Source of the DNA: Chamaea fasciata
Lineage: Eukaryota; Chordata; Aves; Passeriformes; Sylviidae
Direction of reading: 5' to 3'
Assembly: GCA_029207755.1 (NCBI GenBank)
Contig: JARCOQ010000002.1
Span: forward strand, 116,340,051 to 116,404,050
DNA: 64,000 bases
The position numbers were made by a program, and so were the translations under genes. The notes beneath the pieces are model-generated. The model saw only the letters and a list, made by a program, of their open reading frames with translations. It had not been told where the DNA came from and did not search any database. This document shows positions 31,420-42,154 of this stretch, piece by piece (position 1 is the stretch's first letter; the number at the start of each line of letters is the position of its first letter).

Positions 31420-32285
31420 CAGGGTTGGGGTTAATACACGGGAAATGTAAATTTTCAGGTTTGGACTCGGAGGTTTATTATTTACAGACTCCCCAGCCAT
31501 GACCTCTAACTGGCAAGGTAGGGAAGAGAGGTAAAATGGAGTGATTCTAACTCTTCCCAAGGTTATTTTAGCGATAATTACCCAATAACGAGGTGACACC
31601 TGTACTATATATAATATAATATAATATAATATAATATAATATAATATAATATAATATAATATAATATAATATAATATAATATAATATAATATAATATAAT
31701 ATAATATTATATTATATTATATTATATTATATTATATTATATTATATTATATTATATTATATTATATTATATTATATTATATGTATTCATACACCTATAC
31801 TTATATATTATACTATATACTATATACTACATAATAATAATATATTATATATTATTATTATATATTATATACTATATATTATGTCTTATTTATATTACTC
31901 ATATAGGTGACACCTACATTATTATTTATTGATACTTTTGACCCAATAACGACCACCCAAGGCCCACAATGCAGACCTTTTTCACCCAGTTACAGAAAAC
32001 CACCCAAACCCATAAAGGAGGAAGAAGGTGAAGAAGGACTTAGACAACGCCCCAAATCCTCCATCTTAACTCACATGCATTACTATACACCAAAATCTTA
32101 AATCTCAGTTTTTCACCATGTGATACCACACATTTCTGTCCAAACCACACACCCACAACCCCAGTGCTGTCACTCAGTCTTGGGAGCCTGTTGCAAGGCC
32201 TCGAGTCAAATGTGGTGCTTGCTTGAGGGTCAGCACCTTTTAACACAGAAAGCCTGAAATTTTCAGCCTCCAGGGTTCCAACATT
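31420..32285 (-). mobile_element. LTR-like repeat family B, old copy split by AT array
   Basis: A diverged copy in the opposite orientation. The left half (GGTTGGGGTTAATACACGGG to GAGGTGACACCTGTAC) and right half (GACCCAATAACGACCACCCA to CTCCAGGGTTCCAACATTC) match other copies in order, but about 300 bp of AT-rich repeat separates them. GGTGACACCT appears on both sides of the array. Confidence 0.6.
31611..31780. repeat. (ATAAT)19-(ATTAT)15 perfect palindrome
   Basis: (ATAAT)n from 31611 to 31705 switches to its reverse complement (ATTAT)n from 31706 to 31780 with no spacer. This gives a perfect inverted repeat with 75-bp arms (31631-31780). Irregular AT repeats continue to about 31900. Confidence 0.95.
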
Positions 32286-32705
32286 CACACCTTCACGCAT
32301 TTTTTGATTAGTCCTTCTATTTTGTCCACACATCCAGCATGCACTCTTCAGGAAATATGACTGGTTACAGTCCATTGCTTTATGGGTTCCTTTTATTCAA
32401 TTCTTGCATTCCCGGTATTCTCTTTCTTATCTTCTTCTCACTTATTTTAGCACTGTTTTCATCTAAGGAACCTTGACAAATTCCTGAGAGTTCTGATGGG
32501 AACACCTATAGATGGTTTGGCTGGGGCACAGGGTCACCAAAATTGTTCAAATACATCGCAACAAGGAAGGGCAGGGACGGCTGAAGGATTCCTGGTTTGT
32601 AGTCCCCCTCCTTCCCCTGGAACACAGGGATGCCCCTGGAGGCACAGGGACCAGTCCTGCAGGGCTGGGAGTCACTGCTGGAGGACAGCGGGAGGAGAAG
32701 AGGAG
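32286..32705. other. Sequence between LTR family B copies
   Basis: AT-moderate DNA, then a GC-richer segment. No gene or retroviral motif seen. Confidence 0.35.
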
Positions 32706-32709
32706 CAGT

Positions 32710-33270
32710 TGGAGCCCCGGGCACGGAGAATTCCAGACTCTCTGTGCTGACAGGCACCGAGCCCCAGGCAAACACTGCATCGCACCTGAGGCCGTGGAAA
32801 AGGCTCCCAAAATGGAGTGACAGCTCTGGGATTGTGGCTGTGGGGTTTGGATAGAAGGGTGTGATAGCACAGGGTGGGAAACTCAGAGCTGGAGGGTTTA
32901 GAATACAGTAATATGGAGAGAAAGCAGGATGGAGGGTTTAGGGCAGAGGCTGAGTCCTTCTTTTTCACCTTCTTCTCCATGCTCTGGGTGGGGTTTTGGA
33001 ATTGGGTAGAAAAGTCCCCACTGCGGGCCAGGGGGGGTTGGTTATTGGGTTAAAAGTCAAAATCATTTAGGTGTCCTTTGTTAATTGGACAGTTTATCCT
33101 TATAAGGCCTTGGAGAGAGATAGAGACAGAGCCACTTCTCACTTTGTCAGCCAGAGCTCACGGCTTGTGAGACTGTAACGTAGATAAGAATTAACAAACA
33201 TCTGAGTCTGTACACCAAACGTCTCTCAAGCATTTAATCCTGACTCTAACAGAAGAAAAGAAGATAAAAA
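32710..33270 (+). mobile_element. LTR-like repeat family B, copy 5
   Basis: TGGAGCCCCGGGCACGGAG to GACTCTAACAGAAGAAAAGA, with TTATAAGGCC as a TATA-like site near 33100 and the degraded poly(A) motif GAATTAACAAACATCTG. Same orientation as copies 2 and 3. Confidence 0.75.
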
Positions 33271-33624
33271 AAGAATATCCATATTTAATGGTGTGAGGAA
33301 CAAACGACCTTCAGAAGGAGGGAAGGTCCTTGACTTCTCCTGGGAGAGAAGACCCAAAGCTGGCACTGCTGCCCTGCTGGACACCAGCACAGCTCCCAGG
33401 CTGGCAGCGCTGCCCTGAAGGAGCAGCTTTGATGGGCACACAGAGCTGGAACAGCCCAGGCCCATCTGTCCCCATGGCACGGTGCCCGCCCCACCTTGGG
33501 GGCGTTGTGGACAGGACACAAACCCCGAGTGACCCCAGGGACACCTCGAGCAGCCAGAGCCACCAGCTCAGCTCCAGCTGTCCCTCAGCACCACGGGGCT
33601 CTCGCTGGCACAGCCTCGGCAGCT

Positions 33625-33752
33625 TTTCCCAGCCCTGGCAGTGCCCGAGGCCAGGCTGGAGCAGCCTGGGACAGTGGGAGGTGTCCCTGCCATGGCAGGA
33701 GTGGCACTGGATGGGCTTTGAGGTCCCTTGAAGCCAAACCATTCCGGGAGCA
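33625..33752 (+). mobile_element. CR1 LINE 3'-end fragment
   Basis: CCCTGGCAGTGCCCGAGGCC, GGGACAGTGGGAGGTGTCCC and TGGGCTTTGAGGTCCCTTGA in sense CR1 order, without a clear octamer tail. Confidence 0.75.
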
Positions 33753-34955
33753 CTGCTGGCACTGCCATCACCAACTCCCCCAGCTTCCCTTTCCCAGTCT
33801 TATCAACCTTAAAGGAAAAAGCTGGACAGGTTTTCTGGCTGGGATGTGAGCAGAGAAACATTCTCCTTAAAATCCCCTTCAGTGGTGGCTCCTCCCTGGG
33901 GAACCTCAGCTTCCTTCTGGAAATCTGGGACCCTCTGGGCTCGTGTTTATCCCTGAGAAGGAACTCAAACCTCAGCCACGAGCCTGGCAAGGAGCTCACC
34001 CCAGAGGGGGATTGTCAAGGCTGCAGAGCCAAAGGAGGGATGATCTTCCCAAAAAAAGCTGCTCTGGCTCGGGTGACCCCAGTAAAGATGAAGCGAAACC
34101 TCCCAGAAGTTTTGTCGAAGTGTTGGAGCCTGTCCAAGTAGATGGAAAATAAAGAGAAAGCAAATGGGAGGTAGATCTGAGCAATAATGGGGAATAAAGT
34201 GCTGGGCTGGTGGGATGTTCCTGTCTTGGCCTTGTATTTATGTTGGGAATACTGGGAATTTTCTGTGTATTGGGAATATTGTGAATTCACCACGAGGGAT
34301 TTGTCCCAGCTTTAAACCCAGGTATCGCTCTGCATCTGCAAAGAGAATCTTTGCACTTTGTTTTGTTCTATTTAATTTTGGTTAGCCCTTGAAGAATGGA
34401 AGTGGCCTGGCTGTGTCTTCTCAGGAAACGCTGAATTTCTCACTCATCTTTTTACCTGTCCCTGCACAGCAAAACACGAGGGGTTTTTTTACAAAGCCAC
34501 TTCTAGAAGCTTATAGTATTTAATACACCTTGGAGTATTTTAAATTTTGTATTAAAATTAATTAAATTTAGTATATTAATTTATTAACTTAATGGAGTTG
34601 TTGGCTTTGGCTGTTGTCTCAGCCCATTAATGCTTCTGGCTGGACTCTCGTGCCAGTGCACAGAACTTACAACTGGCCCAGCTTTTAAAAGGAAATGATA
34701 ATTTTTCTTTTCTTTTTTCTTTTGGTTTTCTTTTTTTTTCCCCTAAAGATAATAGGGCTGACCAAAAAAAAAAAAAAAAAAGAAAAAAAAAGGTGACGCT
34801 AAATTTCTGCCCCAAATTCTCCCCCTGAAGCCTGACCGTGCCTTTCCCAACGGGAGGAAAGCCTCCTTAATTTATTGGAGGGGCGCTCTTTCAGCTCGTG
34901 TTTTAGTGGGAATTTACAATGCCCCATGCCCTCGTATTCACCTTGCCCTCTTCTC
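33753..34955. other. Intergenic DNA, no feature seen
   Basis: Single-copy, becoming AT-rich at 34500-34600. A T-rich and A-rich pair lies at 34700-34792. Short frames are unsupported. Confidence 0.4.
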
Positions 34956-34959
34956 AAGT

Positions 34960-35220
34960 AGGTGAACACAATGGAATTGTCTCGGCCGCGGAAAGAGGGA
35001 TGCTTTTCCCGGGCGAGCGCCATTAATTGGGAAGCAGCAGACAACTGACAGGAGAGCGCGGGGTGTGATTATCAGCGCCGGGTGAGAGCCATTAACAAAT
35101 GGAGAGTGTCATCTTCAGAGCACAAATATTTTCCCTGCCCATAATACCCTCTCGAGGGGACCTGAAGTGGGGCCGCATTGTCCCTCCTGCTCCCAACCCC
35201 ACCGCCCATCTTTCTTTTTT
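34960..35220. promoter_or_regulatory. Candidate upstream enhancer region
   Basis: Unique DNA about 23 kb upstream of OLIG2: GGTGAACACAATGGAATTGT (SOX-like ACAATGG), GAGCGCCATTAATTGGGAAG, GCAGACAACTGACAGGAGAG (TGACAG), GTGTGATTATCAGCGCCGGG (GATTA and GATA-like) and GCCATTAACAAATGG. It ends at a T-run. It is dense in neural-type motifs, but activity is inferred. Confidence 0.45.
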
Positions 35221-35372
35221 TTTTTTTTTTTTTTTTTGCCACTGATGGGTTTGGGAGCGAGGGATGCCGGCACTTAGGGCTCATTGTGCTCCTCCCCTCG
35301 GACAAAAGATTCCCGGGCCTTTGGGGGCTGCAGGGACCCCCGAAATCTCCGGGATAACATCCTAAGCATCCC

Positions 35373-35413
<41 letters not shown>

Positions 35414-35549
35414 CGCCTTAAAGATTTTTTTTTTTTCCCCTCCGAGACGATGCTCTTTGGGGTTTAATTCCCTCCCTCTCTGCCCGCTCTGCCGTTCTCT
35501 CTCTCCCTTTTTTTTTTTTTTTTTGTCCGTCCCGGCGGAACAGAGGATG

Positions 35550-36120
35550 GGTTTGTCGGGCTGAATCGCGGGGATTGTTTCACATCATCGGCCCATTGAG
35601 GCTCTCCCCTCCCCTGTTGTAAAACACCAGCCCCGGCCCGGGGAACAGTGGGGGCTTTGTGCGGCCGCACGATACCACCCAGATTTTACCTCGGCCCTCG
35701 GCGGGCCCGCGTTTTGTTCCCCCTCAAAAGAAAGCATTTGCTCGGGGGAGGGGAGGGGGTGTTCCTATTGCTTCCACTAACACGGAGGTTAAAGGAAAGA
35801 TTGATGGGAGAAAGTTCACCTAGAAAACCAGGATAAATTTCTGGCCGGCCAAGGCCAGTTGTTTCATTGTCCGAGGGCCATGTTTTTTGTTAATTATCTC
35901 TCACTCTCGCCTTTTATCCGGGAAACCGGCAGCAAAGCGCGGAGAAAGGAACAGGATATAGAGGTCAGCGGGTCCCGTTTGGCCACCTAGGTATTCCGTG
36001 GGGGATGTGGAGGGGAGAGAGAGAGGAGCGGGCCCGGCCTCTGGGGCGGGGGATGCGGGGACCATCGAGTCATCACCGGGGGTAGCCCCGGGATCCGCGG
36101 CCCGAAGTCCCACTCCTGTC
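35550..36120. promoter_or_regulatory. Candidate upstream regulatory island
   Basis: 35770-36000 is unique: GGAAAGATTGATGGGAGAAA, TGTTTCATTGTCCGAGGGCC, TTTTTTGTTAATTATCTCTC and GGAACAGGATATAGAGG. No coding support. It may form one regulatory cluster with neighbours at 35.0 and 36.4 kb. Confidence 0.35.
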
Positions 36121-36219
36121 TGCAAGCTAAAAAGGAAAGGAAAAAAAAAAAAAAAAAAAAAGAGGGGAAAATAGGAAAAAAATAAAAAGCAACACTGGAA
36201 AGGGACTTTTTTTCTTCTT

Positions 36220-36640
36220 TCTTTCTTCTTAAAGGGAGGAAAGTTGCTTCAAACAAGCTCATGTTGTCAAGGAAATAAACCTTAGTGAGGGGAGGCATTA
36301 AACACACAGCTGCTGGACTTGGCCGGCCCCGAGCCACTGGTGGCAATGACAATGATTCTTGGTGGCAGCAAACCAGATCGAAACATAAATAGGGGGCTGC
36401 ATGAAAGGAGAGGAAATGGAACAAAACAGTTCCTCGGGTACCACTGGCAGAGGAATAACATCAATTTCGATTAAAAAAGCGAAAGAATTCTCCTGTTTCC
36501 ACACATTAGTAAAGGCATGCAAATTCATAACTGGCCAACAATGTACCTTTGAGATGCAGCTGCGCCCCACAAACGGGGCCTTTCTCCCCGCAGAGAAGCG
36601 GGGCTGTCTTAAGCAGAAAGAAAACAACCATTGAAAAAAA
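36220..36640. promoter_or_regulatory. Candidate upstream enhancer region
   Basis: About 400 bp of unique, AT-balanced DNA: AAGCTCATGTTGTCAAGGAA, GCATTAAACACACAGCTGCT (E-box CAGCTG), TGGTGGCAATGACAATGATT, TTTCGATTAAAAAAGCG, GCATGCAAATTCATAACTGG (octamer-like ATGCAAAT, a POU site) and GAGATGCAGCTGCGCC (second CAGCTG). One of the strongest enhancer candidates, by motif density only. Confidence 0.45.
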
Positions 36641-36649
36641 AAAAAAAAA

Positions 36650-37850
36650 AGCCACCAGGGTCCCCCGGCAGCGGGAGGGGACGCGGGCAGAGGTGGGGGA
36701 AACGTGGCAGATGCAGGAGAGCCGAGTGTGCCACGGGGCCTTGGGGGCTGGAGGTTCCCTAAAGCTGTCCCGGGGGTGGCTTTGGGAGCTGCTGGGCACG
36801 GCCAGGGGGACAGGGCAGCCCTGGGGTGGGCACACAGAGCCTCGGGCTGCTCCTCTCTGAGGTGTTCCAGGGCGTTGGGATGTGCCTGAGCCATCCTTCC
36901 CTGCTGGGGACATCTCAGGGAGCCGCCAGCTCCCGCCGCGACACCACCTGCGATTTATCGCAGAAAGAAACTGCTGTTCACCCCAAACACCTGTTAGGTG
37001 TGGAATCGCAGGAATGGACCTGACTTCCCCAGGCTTCCTGCCCCGGATTCTCCACCCTGGGTGCGAGGGGGCTCCCGGCAGAGCCGTCAGCCGCCTGCCC
37101 ATGGAGCAGCGCCGAGCTCGGCTCCTCCGAACCCGAACCGCGCCGGGAGCAGCGGGAGGGAGCTCAGCCCCACCTTCCCACACAGCTCCAGCCCTTCCTG
37201 GCGGCAGGGCTTGGAGCTCCCGTGGAAATGGGACAGTGTGCGAGGATGAGTCCTTCTCTCATTTTACGGGTTTGGGAGCCCGTTCCCAGTGCTGAAATCC
37301 CATCCCGGCTCAGGGAACAGAGAGAAATTCAGCGTTTTTACGCTCCCCACTGCAGCCCCTTTGAGCAGCGTGCAGCTGAGCTCCTGGGCACTCAGTGAGG
37401 GGAAGGCCCCAGGGCTGGGCTCGCTCCATGTAAATCAGCTTTTCCCTCCGGAGCTGCCTCTCCATGCCCAAAGCCATCAGCAGAAACGCTCCCTCTGGGA
37501 TTTATCTTCTTCATTCGATAGGAATCATTTGTGAGGGGACAAGGCCAGTGTCAGGGAACAGAGTGGCATTGACCCGCCCCGAACAATGCCATAATTATCG
37601 CCCCCCCCGTAAAATCAATGCCGGTCTGTTGGTGAGTCACTGCTTCTAAGGCCCCAAACTGATTGAGAGCTCTTGCCTGGTCCCACTGGCCACCACGGTG
37701 ACAGTCGGGTCACCGCCTGGGCCCGTGAGCCCTGGCAGCCTCTGACAGCTCCTCGGTCACGGGCGGCCCTGCTGTCCTTGCACGGGCTGCAGGAGGGACT
37801 GTGGCACCATTGTCTGCGCCAGGCAGATGGGGCAGGGCCCGGCACGCAGG
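36650..37850. other. Intergenic DNA, no gene seen
   Basis: GC-moderate single-copy DNA. 37500-37650 (TCATTCGATAGGAATCATTT, GAACAATGCCATAATTATCG) is AT-moderate and possibly regulatory. Frames have no domains. Confidence 0.35.
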
Positions 37851-37856
37851 CACGGG

Positions 37857-38405
37857 GACAGGGAGGGGACAGGGATGGGATGGGGATGGGAATGGGATGG
37901 GACAGGAACAGGGATGGGACAGGAACAGGAATGGGACAGGAACAGGAATGGGACGGGACAGGGATGCGACAGGGACAGGAACGGGGATGGGACAGGAACA
38001 GGGATGCAACAGGGACAGGGACGGGGATGGGATGGGACAGGGACAGGACAGGGATGGGAACAGGGATGGGAAAAGGGATGGGACAGGGACAGGACAGGGA
38101 TGGGAACAGCGATGGGAACAGGGATGGGACAGGGACAGAGACGGGACAGGGATAGGGATGGGACAGGGATGGGACAGGAACGGGACAGGGATGGCATGGG
38201 AACAGGGATGGGACAGGGATGGGGATGGGACAAGGACAGGGATGGGACAGGGATAGGATGGAACAGGGACAGAGACGAGACAGGGATGGGACAGGGATGG
38301 GGATGGGACAGGGATGGGGATGGGACAGGGACATGGATGGGACAGGGACATGGATGGGACAAGGATGGGGACAGGGATGGGGACAGGGACAGGGATGGGA
38401 CAGGG
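37857..38405. repeat. GGGACA/GGGATG G-run minisatellite
   Basis: About 550 bp of 6-bp-based repeats (GGGACA, GGGATG, GGAACA) with a G-run almost every 6 bp on the plus strand and C-runs on the minus strand. Dense G-quadruplex potential. Frames of 150-315 residues are artefacts. Confidence 0.97.
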
Positions 38406-38409
38406 ACTC

Positions 38410-39265
38410 CTGCCCTGCTGGGGAGCTGGGGCTGTGATCCCACACTGGCGATCCCTGGGGCACTGCAGGAGTGCAGCCCCGTGCTGGCACTGCTGTGTCA
38501 CCCAGGCTGTGTCCCCACTCCTGGCTGTCCCCACTCCGGGCTGTCCCCACACGTGCAGGCACAGCCGAGCCGCCGCTTGTCCCTCCGGAGAGGACACTCG
38601 AGTGCCATCAAGCCGCGGGGGGGGGGACCGGCGGGGACAGCTCGACATTTGTGAGAGACAGGGTCAGGACACCGCGTCATCCTCGGCCTCCCTGCCAGGA
38701 GCTGGATGGAAATGGGACGGGACGGAGCCCGGGAGAGCCACCTGGGCCGGGGAGGGGACAGCAGGGGACGAGAAGGGAACGGGAGGGGACAGGACGGGGC
38801 AGGAGGGGATAAGAGGGGAAAGGAGGGGACGGGTCCCGCCGGCCCCCCGAGGAGCCGGAGCTGCCGAGGCGATGTCTGGAGATCTGGGGCTGTCGGGGGG
38901 GACAGGCTCCTCTCCATGGGGACACCCCGGGCAGAGTCACCTCCCGGCCGAGCCGTGACAGCACCACGGGCCAGGGGACAGCAGCGAGTGTCCCCAGCTG
39001 GCCGCGGGGTGGCTGCGGGCAGGAGCTGCCTCCGGACACCGCCTCGGGAATGGGAATTCCCAAAGACACCTCCTCACAGCCGAGGCGCGGGTTTGGCCCC
39101 TCTGGCTTTGTTCTCCTCCGTAAGGACCGGACGCGGGATGTGTGTCCCACACAAAGCCGGGAATTCCCTCTGGAGCTCCTCTGCTCCATCCCGGGCCGCT
39201 CTCTCCTCATCCTCCCTTGTTTCTCAGGCACCTGGAGGCGCTGGGTGGTTCCCGTGGTGGGTCCC
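38410..39265. other. GC-rich intergenic DNA, no gene seen
   Basis: It contains a GGGGACAGG-rich part at 38745-38840. No supported coding region. Confidence 0.4.
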
Positions 39266-39269
39266 CATC

Positions 39270-39385
39270 CCTGCAGGTGTCACCTGGAGGTGGCACTCAG
39301 AGCTCTGGGCTGGGGACAAGGTGGGCACAGCGGGGACTGCCTGGGCTGGGAGGGCTTTTCCAGCCTCGGGAATTCCGGGAGAGGA
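39270..39385 (+). mobile_element. CR1 LINE 3'-end fragment
   Basis: GTGTCACCTGGAGGTGGCAC, TCAGAGCTCTGGGCTGGGGA and GGGAGGGCTTTTCCAGCCTC, identical in order to other CR1 ends here. Confidence 0.85.
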
Positions 39386-39717
39386 GCGCTCAGCTCCCTG
39401 CTGGGTTATCGGGATATCACACGGCTGGGCTGGCCTGAACAAGGCTTTACTCTCCAGTTCTCTTTGCCAAGTCCATCCATTTCTCTATTCCCGTTTCTTC
39501 AGGAACATGCGAATTTTTCCCTTCGGAAAAAAACCCAAAAAACCCCCTTAGTGTCAAGAAGAAACTCCAAGTTCAGAAAAAAAAAAAAAAAACAAATCCT
39601 CTTCCGTATTTTTTTCATAAATTATCTTCTGTTTGGTTGGGTTTTTAGATTTTTTTTCTTTATCACTATCTCTTTGTATCATCTTTAATCTCTTCCTGGA
39701 AGCCACCCCTCAAATGC

Positions 39718-39992
39718 CCCTTCCTTCCTTCCTTCCTTCCTTCCTTCCTTCCCCATCGCTTGCCCCTTCTCCAGTTCTCTTTGCATTTCTTTTATTTTTT
39801 CTCTTGCTTTCGCACTTTCTTTTTCCTTTCTTTTTTTCTCTATTTCTTTTTTTCTGACTCTCCTTCTTCCTTCTTCCACTTTCCTTCTCTGTCTTCTTTT
39901 TTGAGTCTTTATTCTCTCAGCTTTTCTTCCTTTCTTTCTCCTCAACTCCTTTTTTTTTTTTTTTTTTAATATATATATATATATATATAAAA
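39718..39992. repeat. (CCTT)n, pyrimidine tract and (TA)n
   Basis: (CCTT)n at 39718-39752, a T/C-rich tract to about 39967, then (TA)n at 39969-39989. Confidence 0.9.
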
Positions 39993-40148
39993 ATCTCCTT
40001 GCCTCTTTCTCTCTCAAACACACCCAAACAACGCCTGGAACCGTGTCCCAGCAGTTTGGATTCCCCTTTATTCCACGCAAGCCCGGATCCTTTTGCTCGG
40101 TGTTTTTCCGGAGGGTTTGGGGACCCCGCCGCGTTCCTCTCTCCTGGT

Positions 40149-40340
40149 GACACTCAGGGAGATCCCCACTCAAGCGCCGTGAATTTTCTCCTTTTAGTGA
40201 TTTTTATCACTTCACTGTGCACTTTTTACACTGCTGACACTCGGGAAGATCCGACACCAGCACAGGGAGCACAGATCCCCACTCGAGCGCGGTGAATTTT
40301 CTCCTTTCAGCGATTTTATCACTTCACTGTGCACTTTTTA
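40149..40340. repeat. Imperfect tandem duplication, 113-bp offset
   Basis: GATCCCCACTCAAGCGCCGT at 40161 is repeated as GATCCCCACTCGAGCGCGGT at 40274. Similarity continues through GTGAATTTTCTCCTTT and ATCACTTCACTGTGCACTTT to the end of each unit (about 68 bp). A partial third piece (GACACTCGGGAAGATCC at 40236) repeats the lead-in at 40149. Confidence 0.85.
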
Positions 40341-40619
40341 AACCGGCTGCAGGCGTGAGGGGTGCCCGGCAGCCGCGGCTGTGTCTCTGAGCGCCCGTTC
40401 TGAACCCAGCGCCGGGAGATGCTCCAGCATTTCCCCTTCCCCCGAGCGGGCCGAAGGGATTCCCCGGCTTTGCCGAGGTCCCTGAGCGACTTTAGCGGGG
40501 CTCCGAGGCTCGGGCAGGGCGTCTGCAGCTGCCCCGGCCCCTGGAGCAGCACCCTGGGCAGGGCCTGCAGCAGACAGCGGGGTTAAAGCCGGCCCTTTGT
40601 GCACAAAAACCGGCGCTGA

Positions 40620-41170
40620 ATAAAAAACGAGTGCAGCTGGAAACCTCTCGGCGGAGGAAGGACTCGGGGAGGGAACAAACCTGCGCCCATCCGAGAGAGA
40701 GAGAGAAAAAAATCATCTCCCTTAAGAGAGGGGAGATACCGAGGAGCCTTAAAGTGTATTGGAGCAGCTTCGAGCTCTCGATGTGGGGGAGAAACCTCGG
40801 ATATTATCCCCGGTGCTAAGGAGATTATCAATGGATTTCACTCCCCAATCCTTTTTACAACACCCATCTCATTAGAATAAGTAATAAAGATGACATCACG
40901 GAGAGGTCTAATTGATCAAAAAGAGCTCCCTTTAACTGTGGCCAGATTCACTCCCGGCATTCAATGCCATTTTTTTTTTTTTGTCCCCCCCCTCACATCC
41001 CCAGAAATTCAGCCCTGCCTTTGACGGAACAGTTGAAAAGTTTTAGTATCAAATCAAACTCGCGTTCGTTATTATGCAAAGCTTCCCCCCAGTACTCCGC
41101 TTTGGTAAATGACCTCTATTAGCATCCAGATTGACTGGGGATTACCAGAAGGTTTCCCAAAATAATCATC
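40620..41170. promoter_or_regulatory. Candidate upstream enhancer region
   Basis: Unique DNA about 29 kb upstream of OLIG2: GGAGATTATCAATGGATTTC, CCATCTCATTAGAATAAGTA, AAGATGACATCACGGAGAGG (CRE-like TGACATCA), GGTCTAATTGATCAAAAAGA, TTCGTTATTATGCAAAGCTT (octamer-like) and CCTCTATTAGCATCCAGATT. No coding frame. Activity is inferred. Confidence 0.45.
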
Positions 41171-41524
41171 AGAAAAATGTCTTTTCTAAGGGCTGCGCTC
41201 CCAGCCCGGCCCCTCGCTCCTTCTGCTCCCGCCGGGCGAGCGCGGCCCCCGCTCGGGTGGCAGCCCCGGCTCCGTCCCCAGATGGTCGCGGGGCTCTTGT
41301 TCGCCCCAGCCCGGCTCTGAATAGGCGCAGGGATTCCCAGCGGGAGCAGCGGGGGAAATGGTTTTGTGCTGGGCAGCGGGAATTTCGCCACAGATGCCCC
41401 CAGAGCCGGGATTTCCCTCCCGGAGGAGCCGGAGCGCGGCGGGCGCAGGGCACGAACCGGGAGGTGTTTTCTCTGCATCCGTGTTTAACTGCTCAGTTCC
41501 TGTCCGAATCACAGCAAGGAAGAG

Positions 41525-41945
41525 GCCGAGGGAGCTGGGGAAGGGGCTGGAGCCCCAGGAGGGGCTGAAGGAGCTGGGCAAGGGGCTGAGCCTGGAGAAA
41601 AGGAGGCTCAGGGGGGACCTGGTGGCTCTGCACAAGTCCCTGCCAGGAGGGGACAGCCGGGGGGGTCGGGCTCTGCTCCCAGGGAACAGGGACAGGAGGA
41701 GAGGGAACGGCCTCAGGCTGGCCCAGGGGAGGCTCAGCTTGGCCAGCAGCAGGAATTTCCCCATGGAAAGGGTGCTCAGGCCTTGGCAGGGGCTGCCCAG
41801 GGAGCTTTGGAGTGCCCGTCCCTGCAGGTGGCACCTGGAGGTGGCACTCAGAGCTCTGGGCTGGGGACAGGGTGGGCACAGCTGGGACTGCCTGGGCTGG
41901 GGGGGCTTTTCCAACCCCTGGAATTTTGGGGTTGTGTGGAATTTT
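41525..41945 (+). mobile_element. CR1 LINE 3' fragment
   Basis: Sense CR1 3' region nearly identical to 27535-27925, ending near GGGGGGCTTTTCCAACCCC. Confidence 0.9.
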
Positions 41946-42034
41946 GCCCCTTTCACTCCAGCGTCCTCCCCGAGGGACTTCAGCCCCTGAGCATCTCCAC
42001 AGGATGACACCGAGAATTCCCACAGCCCCACACA

Positions 42035-42150
42035 CACACAGAATCCCCAAATCCCTGAGGCTGGAAAAGCCCTCCCAGCCCGGGCAGTCCCAGCTGTGCC
42101 CACCCTGTCCCCAGCCCGGAGCTCTGAGTGCCACCTCCAGGCATTTATTG
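42035..42150 (-). mobile_element. CR1 LINE 3'-end fragment, inverted to its neighbour
   Basis: CAGAATCCCCAAATCCCTGA then GGCTGGAAAAGCCCTCCCAG is the complement of the end of the preceding copy. The two form arms of about 80 bp separated by about 150 bp. Confidence 0.85.
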
Positions 42151-42154
42151 AGCA

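Noticed and set aside
37615..38654. Long Met/Gly/Asp/Arg or Pro/Ser-rich frames
   Set aside because: Translations of the G-run minisatellite.
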